A DNA stretch of 64,000 nucleotides from Echinicola soli (GCF_006575665.1 NZ_CP041253.1:1617501-1681500); one strand, 5' to 3'; positions 8,920 through 18,489 are shown, counted from the first letter of the stretch. Translations and numbers: made by a program. Notes: generated from the sequence alone by a model not told the origin.

Positions 8920-9436
8920 TTGTATAGGATTTTTTGGTGAGCTTGCTTATGATCCGTTCAAGCTGGTAGACATGCCGGCGGGTATGGAAAACCGTAAACC
9001 AAAGCCATTCGAGTCGGGTAAAATCGCCATATTCCGGAATGGCAAATTCCCTGCAAATCCTCGTGACATCGACTTTTTGAAAAGCCATAAACTGTTCTAA
9101 ACGCTTTTCGATTGCTGGAATCAATACCGCCTTGTCGATGGGGCCTTTATCAGGTAAGATTTCCACTGGAGATTCCATCTTGATGGTGAAATCCAAGAAT
9201 AAGTTCTTTACTTCCCAGACTTTTTCATCAGGTTTGCGATGGCATTCCGATGTTTCGCCACTGAGGATGTCAGCAGCAGCGTAGGATTTTAGCAGATGAT
9301 TTCCCACCTGTCCGGCCGTCCAGCTGCCTTCAAAAGGTACTGTGTTCAACTGCTCTTCAGATAGTGTGTTGAGCATGGTGACCAGTTGATGGCTGATTTC
9401 CTTGAGTGATTCAAATACGTCTTTTTTAGTGCTCAT
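8909..9436 (-). CDS. DinB-family four-helix protein
   Basis: 175 residues, mainly helical. His47 (GNHLLK) and His151/His155 (HTRRH) form the three-histidine metal site seen in DinB/YfiT-like proteins, some of which are thiol-dependent transferases. WTAGQVGNH is the usual motif around the first ligand. The function is unassigned. It sits in a minus-strand run of small stand-alone enzymes; 177 bases separate it from the upstream VOC gene, so it may have its own promoter, although no clear TAnnTTTG box is seen. Confidence 0.8.
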   Translation of the reverse strand: MSTKKDVFESLKEISHQLVTMLNTLSEEQLNTVPFEGSWTAGQVGNHLLKSYAAADILSGETSECHRKPDEKVWEVKNLFLDFTIKMESPVEILPDKGPIDKAVLIPAIEKRLEQFMAFQKVDVTRICREFAIPEYGDFTRLEWLWFTVFHTRRHVYQLERIISKLTKKSYTNVH

Positions 9437-9613
9437 AATCAGTAGGGGTCAAGTGTATGGCAATGTGGTCGGTGTGATTTTTTATTGTGGCTGGAGTCTG
9501 AGATAGTAAATGCAGGACAGGTCTAAAATACCAAATTTTGCGATAGGAAATATGACCTGCCTTCCAAAACCATCTACTGCCCAATTAATGATTTTATACT
9601 TTTTCATGATCCG

Positions 9614-10030
9614 TTAATTAGATGGATCAGGTAAAAGCACCTGCCATTTTTTACCAAATTTGTCTCGGAGGACCCCGAAAGTATCGCCCCAAAATTGCTT
9701 CCTTACCGGCTCGTGCACTTTTCCGCCGTTAGCAAGTCGGTCAAAGCATCGATGTATTTCAGTTTCATCATCAAAGGTGAGGTGAATGCTCATGTCATTC
9801 CCAGGCTGGTGACCGTCCGGGCCTTGCATGTCAGTGGCCATCAGTACCAAGTCACCATTGCGAAGTTCGGCGTGCATGATTTGGTCCAGTTGGTCCTTTG
9901 GGGTTTGTTCGGCCATGGGGCCTTCTGCCATGGTCATTAGCTGGAGATCGCCTCCCAAGCATTGTTGATAAAAGATCATGGCTTCTCTGCAGTTGCCGTC
10001 AAAGCTTACGTATGGGTTTATCTTGATCAT
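9614..10030 (-). CDS. PhnB-like VOC family protein
   Basis: 138 residues with INPYVSFDGNCREAMIFYQQCLGG, the N-terminal signature of the PhnB/glyoxalase-like subfamily, and FGVLRDKFGKKWQVLLPD at the C-terminus. Homologues carry metal-binding VOC folds, but many have no known reaction. It is the first gene of the minus-strand cluster and is divergent from the AraC-type regulator, with 116 bases between start codons, so it is the most likely direct target of that regulator. Confidence 0.85.
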   Translation of the reverse strand: MIKINPYVSFDGNCREAMIFYQQCLGGDLQLMTMAEGPMAEQTPKDQLDQIMHAELRNGDLVLMATDMQGPDGHQPGNDMSIHLTFDDETEIHRCFDRLANGGKVHEPVRKQFWGDTFGVLRDKFGKKWQVLLPDPSN

Positions 10031-10055
10031 GATATTTATTGTTTTAGGTTCAATA

Positions 10056-10063
10056 CAAACTTA
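10056..10063 (-). promoter_or_regulatory. Candidate -7 box of the VOC/DinB cluster
   Basis: On the minus strand TAAGTTTG matches the Bacteroidota -7 consensus TAnnTTTG and ends 26 bases before the PhnB-like start codon. No good -33 TTTG is seen, which would suit an activator-dependent promoter. Confidence 0.4.
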
Positions 10064-10087
10064 CAAGACTATTTATATAATACTGGT

Positions 10088-10125
10088 GTGTAAATACGAC
10101 GTACTAAGGGGTTGAATACGACAGG
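10088..10125. promoter_or_regulatory. Candidate AraC-family operator (two direct repeats)
   Basis: AATACGAC occurs at 10093-10100 and again at 10115-10122, in the same orientation and 22 bp apart, about two helical turns. Same-face direct repeats are the usual binding pattern of AraC-type dimers. The pair lies 24 bp before the regulator start and 30 bp upstream of the divergent -7 box, so it could serve both genes. Confidence 0.4.
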
Positions 10126-10146
10126 TTTACTGACTATCTTAGTGGT

Positions 10147-11145
10147 ATGAAACATGTAACTATCCTTGTCCCCAAGGGACACTTCAGCATGGTCAATATA
10201 GAAGGGACCCATCACGTTTTTAGCTGGGTAAACGAATGGTTGGCCCAGTTGGGGCGTCCGCCGTACTTTGACCTTCAATTGGTAGGCCTCTCCAAGCCTA
10301 CCCTGCAAAGTACAGGTCTTTTTGAAATCAACCCTGGACGGCTAATCAGCGAAGTGGAAAAGACCGACTTGATCGTGATTCCAGCGATCCATGGAGATAT
10401 TGATCAGGTATTGGAGGCCAATAGGCCCTTTATTCCTTGGATTATCAACCAGTACAAGGCAGGAGCTGAAGTAGCCAGTTTGTGTATTGGCGCATTCCTG
10501 CTGGCCGAGACGGGCCTTTTGGATGGTAAAAAAGTGGCGACTCACTGGCATTTTGCCAATGACTTTCGCAAGCGCTTTCCCAAGGCCATCATGGTGGATG
10601 ATAAGATCTTGACGGACTCAGATGGTCTGTACACCAGCGGTGGAGCATTTTCTTTTACCAATTTACTGGTCTACCTTATCGAAAAATTCCAAGGCCGGGA
10701 AACGGCGGTGCTGGCAGCCAAGTCATTTATGATCGATATTGACCGAGACAGTCAGTCTCCTTTTATACTCTTTAATGGTCAAAAAGAACATTATGACGAT
10801 GCTGTGCTTAACGCGCAAAAGTACATCGAGGATAATTTTCAGGAAAAGGTCACTGTGGATGATTTGGCCAGTAAGTTTGGCGTGGGCAGAAGGAGTTTTG
10901 AGCGGAGGTTTAAGCAAGCTACCAGCAATACAGTGGTGGAATACATGCAGCGGGTAAAGATCGAGGCAGCGAAAAAGGAGTTTGAAAAGGCCCGAAAAAA
11001 TGTCAGTGAGGTAATGTACGATGTCGGCTATAGCGACACCAAGGCCTTCAGAACAGTGTTCAGAAAAATCACAGGACTTTCTCCCGTCCAGTACCGTAAC
11101 AAGTACGCTCCCCAAGAGGTAAAGAAGACACTATTGTCCAAATAG
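10147..11145 (+). CDS. GlxA-type AraC transcriptional regulator with DJ-1/PfpI-like sensor domain
   Basis: 332 residues. Residues 1 to about 190 form a class I glutamine-amidotransferase-like (DJ-1/PfpI) domain, with VASLCIGAFLLAETGLLDGK carrying the nucleophile-elbow cysteine. Residues about 225-325 form an AraC double helix-turn-helix (VDDLASKFGVGRRSFERRFK and VSEVMYDVGYSDTKAFRTVF, then GLSPVQYRNKY). This is the layout of GlxA/FtrA/CdhR regulators. Divergent transcription from the small-enzyme cluster makes that cluster the likely target; the inducer is unknown. Confidence 0.9.
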   Translation: MKHVTILVPKGHFSMVNIEGTHHVFSWVNEWLAQLGRPPYFDLQLVGLSKPTLQSTGLFEINPGRLISEVEKTDLIVIPAIHGDIDQVLEANRPFIPWIINQYKAGAEVASLCIGAFLLAETGLLDGKKVATHWHFANDFRKRFPKAIMVDDKILTDSDGLYTSGGAFSFTNLLVYLIEKFQGRETAVLAAKSFMIDIDRDSQSPFILFNGQKEHYDDAVLNAQKYIEDNFQEKVTVDDLASKFGVGRRSFERRFKQATSNTVVEYMQRVKIEAAKKEFEKARKNVSEVMYDVGYSDTKAFRTVFRKITGLSPVQYRNKYAPQEVKKTLLSK

Positions 11146-11683
11146 CGAGCGTCAATTGGAGTAGGAGAATAAGGGGATCAAGTGAAAAGTTGGGATAGGC
11201 AGAATCGTTTTTTAATGGGACGCTGGTTAGGCAGATTTTCACTGATGTTTTTGGCTTTAAGTGCTCCCAAAATATAGTAATGGACACTTTAAATACTGGC
11301 GTCCGACTAAATTTCAAATATGATTAAAACTGTTTTTAAATAGAAATTTGGGGTTTTTATTCCAATCCCTAAAATGACGCCCATCCCCCCTTTAGGGGAT
11401 TTAGGGGTGAAAACAGCTGGTTTTTTCAATTTGACGATTGTTTTCTCGGACTCCAGTACTTTAAATAGCCTTTTTGGAATACATTTAACCTGAGCGTCTA
11501 TATTAAATCGAACTGAGGTTAGAACCATGATTTTCTCAATGACGGCTCTTGGTATGCCTGTTTTTCATCAGTTGGCATTGACTCCCGGGTTAAAAAAACT
11601 GTCATTGCGATGAGTATGCAGTAAAAGGGATATCTTCCATCCGCTAATTTTTCAATCGTACAATCTTCAAATTTTCAACCTTT
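11146..11683. other. 538-bp gene-free stretch with an imperfect inverted-repeat element
   Basis: No credible gene. TTTAAA-TACTGGCGTCCG (11287-11305) is mirrored by CGGACTCCAGTACTTTAAA (11449-11467), so about 180 bp are bounded by near-matching inverted ends. A CCCCTTTAGGGG-type palindrome sits at about 11388-11410. It resembles a small non-autonomous or REP-like intergenic element; no transposase is present. Confidence 0.4.
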
Positions 11684-12454
11684 TCACCCGTAAATTTCAT
11701 TGAGGATGCCGGCCAACCTGATCCCACCAGCTAGCAGCTGCTCTTCGATCACAGGGAAGGTAACATAATCATATTCGTATGATAATCGCTTGCTCTCAGG
11801 GAGATCGTAAACAATTCCCCGTAGGTGTACTGCTTCTTTTAACCAATTGGCATAAGGGGCAGCCTGAAGTTCTCTTACAGTGGCTTTATCAGCTTTGCTG
11901 TTGAGGTGATTGGCAAGCTCGGTATAGCTCAGTTTTTGGCGGTCAATGACCTTGGTGTCCCACACCGTATGCAGGTTGGTGCTTTGGCCAAAATAGGACA
12001 CTTCCACTTCGTTGCCACCTTTGTCCTCTCCGGTGCCTACATGGAGCGGTTGGTGGAGATCTCCCACGATATGGATAAGCATTTTTAGGTTTTCTTGCCT
12101 TTTGGTCAAAGAAAGGGGCTTGTTTTTCAGCTCATCGATAAGCTGCAACATGACGCCATAAGCATTGCCGTCTTTTTCCTGGATCTCAGGTTCATAGCCT
12201 TTGCTTTCATGGACGGTCAAGAAATGCCAGGTATAAGTATAGTCATATGTTTGGTCCGAACGGACTTCATCCATCCAGTTGGCAGCCATTGCCAAGGATG
12301 TTGGGCCAAGGATGGCCGCAATATTTCGATGCGCCTTTTTGCTGAGATGCCATTCGGCAATTTGTCCGACTACCCGGTGTCCTGTTTTTCCCCAACCAAA
12401 AGAATGGGAACTTATTATTGTGCACAGCACAAGTGCAAAGAAAAGTTTTTTCAT
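11684..12454 (-). CDS. Secreted S1/P1-type nuclease
   Basis: 256 residues from the ATG giving MKKLFFALVLC; a TTG nine bases upstream is in frame but less likely. A signal peptide ends before FGWGKTGHRVVG, so mature protein would begin at or near the Trp whose amino terminus binds zinc in this family. HIVGDLHQPLHVG supplies the His/Asp cluster of the trinuclear zinc site, and NLHTVWD is also conserved. The enzyme class cleaves single-stranded DNA and RNA in the periplasm or outside the cell. It is the last gene of the secA run, 11 bases after the M20 gene. Confidence 0.9.
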   Translation of the reverse strand: MKKLFFALVLCTIISSHSFGWGKTGHRVVGQIAEWHLSKKAHRNIAAILGPTSLAMAANWMDEVRSDQTYDYTYTWHFLTVHESKGYEPEIQEKDGNAYGVMLQLIDELKNKPLSLTKRQENLKMLIHIVGDLHQPLHVGTGEDKGGNEVEVSYFGQSTNLHTVWDTKVIDRQKLSYTELANHLNSKADKATVRELQAAPYANWLKEAVHLRGIVYDLPESKRLSYEYDYVTFPVIEEQLLAGGIRLAGILNEIYG

Positions 12455-12465
12455 GGTTCCCAATA

Positions 12466-13659
12466 TTATGATTCCGACATTAGCTCATTAATGGCGATCC
12501 AGGCCATTAATCCTGCACCTACTTCCAATGCACTTTCATCAATGTCAAAGGTGGGCGTATGTACACCACTGGTGATACCCTTTTCTTCATTTCGAATTCC
12601 CAAGCGGTAGAAACAACCGTCCATTTCTTGGGTGTAGTAAGAAAAGTCCTCCGCTGCCATCCAAATGTCCAAGTCTTCCACATTTTCTTCACCAAGGTAT
12701 TCTTGGGCGGCTTTGTAAGCCCTATCCGTTAGTTCAGGGGCATTTTTTAAGAAAGGATAGCCTTTTCTCACTTCAAAATCCACCGATCCTCCCATGCCTT
12801 CGGCAATACCTTCAGCTATTTTTACCATTTTTTTATGGGCCTCGGCGCGCCAGTCTTCGTCCAATGTACGGAAAGTGCCTTGGATATTGACTTCATTGGG
12901 TATGATATTGGTGGCTCCCAGTGCTTCGATACGGCCAAAAGACAATACAGAAGGAATCTTTGGGCTGGCGTTACGGCTGATTATTTGCTGTAGTGCTACG
13001 ATGATGTGGGAAGCGATCAGGATAGGATCCACGAGGGTTTCTGGCATAGCACCATGTCCACCTTTTCCGATGACTTTCAGGTAAAGCTCGTCAGCACTGG
13101 CCATGTACATACCTTTGCGAAAGCCTACCTTGCCGGCATCGATCAGCGGCATGACGTGCTGGCCTACGATACCATTTGGTCGAGGGTTTTCAAGTGCTTT
13201 GTCCTTGATCATTAGTGAAGCTCCCCCAGGGATTTTTTCTTCACCGGGCTGGAAAATCAGCTTTACTGTCCCCTCAAATTGGTCTTTTACAGCATGAAGG
13301 ATCCGGGCAGCTCCCAAAAGGGAAGAGGTATGCACATCGTGTCCACAGGCATGCATAACTCCTTCATTCTTGGATTTATAGGGGACTTTATTTTGCTCAA
13401 TGATGGGAAGGGCATCCATGTCCGCTCGCAGTGCGAGGGTTTTTTTGGAAGGATTCTTTCCCTCGATCAGTGCAACCAGCCCCGTATTGGCCTTTCGCTG
13501 AATATCGGTGATGCCGATTTGCTGCAAATGCTCTTCCACATAAGCGCAGGTATGGTGTTCTTCGAAAGAAAGTTCCGGGTTGGCGTGGATATGTCTGCGG
13601 ATTTCTATCGTTCGGTCAAGCTGGTCAGCAGCCAGCTTCTTGATGGTCTCTTTCAGCAT
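12466..13659 (-). CDS. M20 family amidohydrolase (N-acyl-amino-acid/hippurate-hydrolase-like)
   Basis: 397 residues. It has IRRHIHANPELSFEE, ALRADMDALPI, HACGHDVH (Cys105 and His107 as metal ligands), FQPGEE with the general-base Glu, and GVHTPTF near the end. This is the AmiA/HipO-like branch with an inserted dimerisation domain. It hydrolyses the amide of N-acylated amino acids with a di-metal centre. No signal peptide is visible, so it is probably cytoplasmic. It lies 5 bases after the SPOR lipoprotein gene. Confidence 0.9.
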   Translation of the reverse strand: MLKETIKKLAADQLDRTIEIRRHIHANPELSFEEHHTCAYVEEHLQQIGITDIQRKANTGLVALIEGKNPSKKTLALRADMDALPIIEQNKVPYKSKNEGVMHACGHDVHTSSLLGAARILHAVKDQFEGTVKLIFQPGEEKIPGGASLMIKDKALENPRPNGIVGQHVMPLIDAGKVGFRKGMYMASADELYLKVIGKGGHGAMPETLVDPILIASHIIVALQQIISRNASPKIPSVLSFGRIEALGATNIIPNEVNIQGTFRTLDEDWRAEAHKKMVKIAEGIAEGMGGSVDFEVRKGYPFLKNAPELTDRAYKAAQEYLGEENVEDLDIWMAAEDFSYYTQEMDGCFYRLGIRNEEKGITSGVHTPTFDIDESALEVGAGLMAWIAINELMSES

Positions 13660-13664
13660 ACTGA

Positions 13665-14213
13665 TTATTTCGATTCTTGGATTATTTCAGCTTCTTCCTC
13701 TTTGCCAAAGCGCTGTTGGATAATCCTGGCGCTGGGAAAGTCTTGTTTGATGGAGTGGAAGAGTGATTGGGCTTCGATGCGATTTATATATCTGCCGACC
13801 TTTACCAAGTACCGGGGCTGTTCGTATTCCATTTCTGCTTTTACCTGTGAAGGCAGCGTATTATAGAGCTTGTTTCTGGTAGAAAAAGCCTTCTCCCTGT
13901 CCACTCCACTATAGACCAAAATCGTAAAGCCGTTATAAACACCTCTATTGGCATTGCTTCGGGCAAAACGAGTCAGCGAAGCTTGGAGGTCACTGTCCAC
14001 GGGATCTCCTGCTTCCGCACTTACGGGGCCATTGCTTTGGTCGGGTGCCAGGCTTTCCTCCTTGGGAAGGTCTGGATAGGTGGCTCGGTAAGAGGACAGG
14101 TTTTCTTCGTAGTTATTATAGCTAGCTGCTGATTTACTCATTTTGCTGCCGCCTGCACACCCTGCCAATAGGGTGACTACGAAGATGGAAAGATAGGCTA
14201 TATTCTTTTTCAT
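13665..14213 (-). CDS. SPOR-domain lipoprotein
   Basis: 182 residues. The signal peptide ends in lipobox LLAGC (Cys19), then a low-complexity linker and a C-terminal domain (about 95-170) with GFTILVYSGVDREKA and PRYLVKVGRYINRIEAQSLF. This is the repeated-half pattern of SPOR domains, which bind denuded peptidoglycan at septa. It lies 9 bases after secA and 5 before the M20 gene. A cell-envelope role is likely; it is not a clear DedD or FtsN. Confidence 0.8.
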   Translation of the reverse strand: MKKNIAYLSIFVVTLLAGCAGGSKMSKSAASYNNYEENLSSYRATYPDLPKEESLAPDQSNGPVSAEAGDPVDSDLQASLTRFARSNANRGVYNGFTILVYSGVDREKAFSTRNKLYNTLPSQVKAEMEYEQPRYLVKVGRYINRIEAQSLFHSIKQDFPSARIIQQRFGKEEEAEIIQESK

Positions 14214-14222
14214 AGTGGTTTT

Positions 14223-17200
14223 TTAATCTTCTATAACAACACACTTGCCAGAACTGATATCCTGCTCAACACTTTTATATTTTACGTCCTTTTTAACGTT
14301 TCCATTGGAGTATTGTACCGAAACACGGTCATTTCGACCATAGGCTTTTTCTGACTTCCGTGGAGCAACTACTTGCTTTTGGGCGCCTCTGTTGGCGGCA
14401 GCAGCGGCTTGTGCAGCCCTGTTGGCATGAGGGTTCAAGGTGCTGTTGGCCTCTTCCTTGGATGCTTGGATATTTGGTTCAGCCTGTTGCGCTTGTGCGG
14501 CCCTTACCTGATCCGGGTTTTGCTTAGGGAGTTCTGCCTTGGCCAGGAATGAGATGACATCCTCGTTTAGTTTGCCCACAAAGCGTTTGAACATTTCAAA
14601 AGCCTCAAATTTATAGATCAACAACGGATCTTTTTGCTCATACACCGCGTTTTGTACGGACTGTTTCAAGTCGTCCATATCGCGGAGGTGTTCTTTCCAG
14701 TTTTGATCGATGATGGCCAGGGTGACATTTTTCTCAATTGCACGGATCAGGTCCCTTCCTTCATTTTCGATGGTGTTTTGCAGGCTACATACCACACCGA
14801 TTTGTTTGATGCCATCTGTGATGGGTACCATGATTTCCTTGACAGTGGCGCCCCTGTTTTCATGGACATCCTTCAGTACAGGCAAGGCACGGTCGGTGAC
14901 CCGCTGGTTTTTGGAGACATAATTTTTGTAGGAAGCATCGAAGAGCTCTTGGCTCAATGCAGCTGCTGGCTTGGACTTGACATCGTCTTCACTGAATTTG
15001 TAATCAATGCCCAGCGAGCTGTAAATGTTCATGCGGAGGCTTTCCATGTCTTCGGTGGATTTGGCCACTTCCACGATACCCTCACATACATCGTACATGA
15101 CGTTAAGGATGTCCAGCTCCAGTCTTTCGCCCATCAAGGCGTTCTTTCTTCGCTTGTAAACCACCTCACGCTGGGAGTTCATGACATCATCATATTCCAG
15201 CAGGCGCTTACGTACACCAAAGTTATTTTCTTCTACCTTTCGCTGGGCCCTTTCGATGGATTTGGAAATCATGGAGTGTTGGATCACTTCACCTTCTTCC
15301 AGCCCCATACGGTCCATGAGTTTGGCGATGCGCTCAGAACCGAACAGGCGCATCAAGCTATCCTCCAGGGATACGAAAAATTGGGAGGAACCTACGTCTC
15401 CCTGACGACCGGCACGTCCACGGAGCTGTCTGTCCACCCGTCTGGATTCGTGGCGTTCCGTACCGATGATGGCCAGACCGCCGGCTTTTTTGGATTCTGG
15501 TGTCAGCTTGATATCCGTACCACGACCGGCCATGTTAGTAGCAATGGTCACCGTGCCCGGTTTACCGGCTTCGGCTACCACTTCGGCCTCTTTGGCGTGC
15601 TGCTTTGCATTCAGGACTTGGTGTTTGATTTTTTTGAGGGTCAACATCCTGCTGAGTACCTCGGATATTTCTACCGAGGTAGTACCCACCAGTACCGGTC
15701 TTCCGGCATCGGTCAGCTCATTGATTTCATCCACCACCGCGTTAAACTTCTCCCTGACGGTTTTATAGACTTTATCATCTCGATCATCTCGTTGGATAGG
15801 CTTGTTGGTAGGAATCACCACCACATCCAACTTGTATATTTCCCAAAATTCTCCAGCTTCCGTTTCAGCAGTACCGGTCATACCGGATAGTTTGTGGTAC
15901 ATCCTGAAGTAATTCTGCAGCGTGATGGTCGCGTAGGTTTGGGTGGCGTCTTCTACTTTTACGTTTTCCTTGGCTTCTATCGCTTGGTGAAGGCCATCGG
16001 AGTATCTTCTGCCTTCCATCACACGGCCTGTCTGCTCATCGACAATTTTCACTTTGCCGTCCACCAAGATATACTCGGTGTCTTTTTCGAACATACAGTA
16101 AGCCTTCAGCAGTTGATTGACCGTGTGGATACGCTGGGCTTTGACACCGTAATCCTTGATGATCTCTTCTTTGCGAATTAACTTTTCTTTATCATCTATG
16201 GATTCATCTTTTTCCATTTCGGCGATTTCTGTACCGATGTCCGGAAGGATAAAGAAACTGGTGTCTTCGTTTTTCTTGGTGATTACCTCGATACCATTGT
16301 CGGTAAGGTCCACGGTGTTGGACTTTTCGTCAATTGTAAACAACAGCGGTTCGTCCGCTTCCGGCATCATGCGTTTGTTGTCCTGGAGGTAATAGTTCTC
16401 GGTTTTTTGCAGGATTACCCTGATGCCAGGCTCAGAGAGGTATTTGATCAACGGTTTGTACTTTGGCATACCGCGGAAAGCTCTGAAAAGGGCCAGGCCT
16501 CCTTCTTTTTGATTACCTTCGCCGATCAGTTTTTTTGCAGTAGAGAGGTAGCCTTGTATCAGTTTTCGCTGCTCATCCACCAGAGTGGAAACCCGTGGCT
16601 TCATCTCATAAAATTCATGCTCATCACCTCTCGGTACGGGGCCAGAGATAATCAGTGGCGTTCTGGCATCATCGATCAGCACGGAATCGACCTCATCGAT
16701 CATGGCAAAGTGATGTTTGCCCTGTACCAGGTCGTCCGCATTGCGGGCCATATTGTCACGCAGGTAATCAAAGCCAAATTCATTGTTGGTGCCGTAAACG
16801 ATATCCGAGTTATAGGCTTTTCTTCTTCCTGTGGAATTAGGCTTGTACTTATCAATACAGTCTACCGTCAAGCCGTGAAACTCAAATAATGGTGCGTTCC
16901 ACTCACTGTCCCTTTTGGCAAGGTAGTCGTTTACCGTTACGATATGCACCCCACGTCCGGCCAGGGCATTCAGGTAAGCAGGAAGCGTAGATACAAGCGT
17001 TTTACCTTCACCAGTGGCCATCTCGGAGATTTTACCCTTGTGAAGGGCGATACCACCGATCAGCTGCACATCATAATGGAGCATGTCCCAGATGATCTCA
17101 GTGCCAGCAGCTAGCCATTGGTTATGCCAGATGGCTTCGTCTCCGTTGATTTCCACATTATCTTTTCTGGCAGAAAGCTCACGGTCATAATCATTGGCCT

Positions 17201-17603
17201 TTACGACCAGTTTACCGTTTTCTTTAAACCTCCTGGCAGTTTCTTTCATTACTGCAAAAGCCTCTGGCAATACTTTTTCAAGTACCACTTCCAAGGCTTC
17301 ATTACGGTCCTTTTCGACTTTGTCGATCTGATTAAAAATGGCGTCTTTTTCATGCACCTTATCCGGCGCTAAAGCATCAATTTCCTCCTTCAGGGAGGCT
17401 ATTTTATCATCAAAGGTCTTTAATTCCGAATCGACTATTCCCTTGATTTCTATGGTTTTGTTTCGTAGTTCTTCATCCGTGATCGACGAAAGCTTATCGA
17501 AGGCTGCATTGATCGTTCCTACGTAGGGGTATAATTCTTTTATATCTCGGTCTGACTTGGTCCCGAAGACCTTGGTCAGCCCTTTTGCGATAAAGTCTAA
17601 CAT
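14223..17603 (-). CDS. secA: Preprotein translocase ATPase SecA
   Basis: 1,126 residues, longer than the roughly 900 of E. coli, with a charged N-terminal insertion (about 50-130) as in other Bacteroidota SecA. Walker A GEGKT is at 198-202. DEVDSVLIDDARTPLI (DEAD-like box), GMTGTAETEAGEFWEIY and TNMAGRGTDIKL follow, then the helical scaffold. The C-terminal tail is Ala/Gln-rich and lacks the usual CxCx8CH zinc motif. It drives secretory proteins through SecYEG. It heads a tight run with the SPOR, M20 and nuclease genes. Confidence 0.98.
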   Translation of the reverse strand: MLDFIAKGLTKVFGTKSDRDIKELYPYVGTINAAFDKLSSITDEELRNKTIEIKGIVDSELKTFDDKIASLKEEIDALAPDKVHEKDAIFNQIDKVEKDRNEALEVVLEKVLPEAFAVMKETARRFKENGKLVVKANDYDRELSARKDNVEINGDEAIWHNQWLAAGTEIIWDMLHYDVQLIGGIALHKGKISEMATGEGKTLVSTLPAYLNALAGRGVHIVTVNDYLAKRDSEWNAPLFEFHGLTVDCIDKYKPNSTGRRKAYNSDIVYGTNNEFGFDYLRDNMARNADDLVQGKHHFAMIDEVDSVLIDDARTPLIISGPVPRGDEHEFYEMKPRVSTLVDEQRKLIQGYLSTAKKLIGEGNQKEGGLALFRAFRGMPKYKPLIKYLSEPGIRVILQKTENYYLQDNKRMMPEADEPLLFTIDEKSNTVDLTDNGIEVITKKNEDTSFFILPDIGTEIAEMEKDESIDDKEKLIRKEEIIKDYGVKAQRIHTVNQLLKAYCMFEKDTEYILVDGKVKIVDEQTGRVMEGRRYSDGLHQAIEAKENVKVEDATQTYATITLQNYFRMYHKLSGMTGTAETEAGEFWEIYKLDVVVIPTNKPIQRDDRDDKVYKTVREKFNAVVDEINELTDAGRPVLVGTTSVEISEVLSRMLTLKKIKHQVLNAKQHAKEAEVVAEAGKPGTVTIATNMAGRGTDIKLTPESKKAGGLAIIGTERHESRRVDRQLRGRAGRQGDVGSSQFFVSLEDSLMRLFGSERIAKLMDRMGLEEGEVIQHSMISKSIERAQRKVEENNFGVRKRLLEYDDVMNSQREVVYKRRKNALMGERLELDILNVMYDVCEGIVEVAKSTEDMESLRMNIYSSLGIDYKFSEDDVKSKPAAALSQELFDASYKNYVSKNQRVTDRALPVLKDVHENRGATVKEIMVPITDGIKQIGVVCSLQNTIENEGRDLIRAIEKNVTLAIIDQNWKEHLRDMDDLKQSVQNAVYEQKDPLLIYKFEAFEMFKRFVGKLNEDVISFLAKAELPKQNPDQVRAAQAQQAEPNIQASKEEANSTLNPHANRAAQAAAAANRGAQKQVVAPRKSEKAYGRNDRVSVQYSNGNVKKDVKYKSVEQDISSGKCVVIED

Positions 17604-17715
17604 AGTAGTTATTATATTGTAATTGGGCTTAAAATTACTTTCTTTTTATAACAATCGGTAGTTTTTAACCGTTCGATTGGTGCTTGTTGTGAAATGTATT
17701 GCAAAAACCTGGAAG

Positions 17716-18489
17716 TTAGATGACCACAGTGCCTTTAAAAACCTGTTCAGCAGGTCCTATCAAAATGATATTTTTAAAACTTCCGTTTTCCGCTGCTGTA
17801 AATTTAACGGCAAGGTTTCCCCCCAGCGCTTTGATGTTAACTTGATTGATGTTTTGCTGAGAGCCAAAGACAAGGGCGCATGCGGTTACGCCTGTGCCGC
17901 ATGAGAGTGTTTCGTCTTCTACTCCTCGCTCATAGGTGCGCACATAGATATGGTCATCCCCCAGGATCGAAATGAAGTTGACATTGGTGCCGTTTGGCCT
18001 ATAGTCATCGCTGTATCGGATGGATGCTCCCGTATCCACTACGGGGTAATTTTCTACATCTTCCACAAAACGGACGTGATGGGGAGAGCCTGTATTGACG
18101 AAGAAATCGTTACCGGTATTTTCTATGGAAGCTACATTTCCCATGCCCAGCTCCACTTCCCCATCAGCAATGCGAGCATCATGTGGGCCGTCGATGGCCA
18201 TAAAATGAGCTTGCTCCCTGACGATTCCAAGGAAGCTGGAGAAAGCAACGGCACAGCGGGCTCCATTTCCGCACATGCTCTGAGAGCCATCGGCATTAAA
18301 ATAAATCATTTCAAAATCATAACCTTCCTTGTTCCGGATAAGGATAAGTCCGTCGGCACCAATCCCGAATTTACGGTCACAAAGTTGGCTGACGAGTTCC
18401 AGGTTTTGCTCATCAAAATACTCCGCCCTGTCATCGATCATCACGAAGTCATTCCCTGTACCTTGATACTTGTAAAATGATATTTCCAT
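17716..18489 (-). CDS. dapF: Diaminopimelate epimerase
   Basis: 257 residues. The two catalytic cysteines are Cys73 (SMCGNGARC) and Cys197 (LSCGTGVTAC), with YQGTGNDFV at the N-terminus. The enzyme interconverts LL- and meso-diaminopimelate for lysine and peptidoglycan synthesis in the cytoplasm. The start carries an unusually strong AAGGAGG (18492-18498), only two bases from the ATG; few other genes here have such a site. secA follows 112 bases downstream on the same strand. Confidence 0.97.
   Translation of the reverse strand: MEISFYKYQGTGNDFVMIDDRAEYFDEQNLELVSQLCDRKFGIGADGLILIRNKEGYDFEMIYFNADGSQSMCGNGARCAVAFSSFLGIVREQAHFMAIDGPHDARIADGEVELGMGNVASIENTGNDFFVNTGSPHHVRFVEDVENYPVVDTGASIRYSDDYRPNGTNVNFISILGDDHIYVRTYERGVEDETLSCGTGVTACALVFGSQQNINQVNIKALGGNLAVKFTAAENGSFKNIILIGPAEQVFKGTVVI

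Noticed and set aside
9482..9607. A 41-codon minus frame between the DinB and PhnB-like genes
   Set aside because: It has an ATG six bases after the upstream stop, but no recognisable family and only 41 codons; not enough support to call a gene.
14634..15890. A 418-codon plus frame opposite secA
   Set aside because: Long only because the secA codon pattern leaves the antisense frame open; secA motifs are unambiguous on the minus strand.
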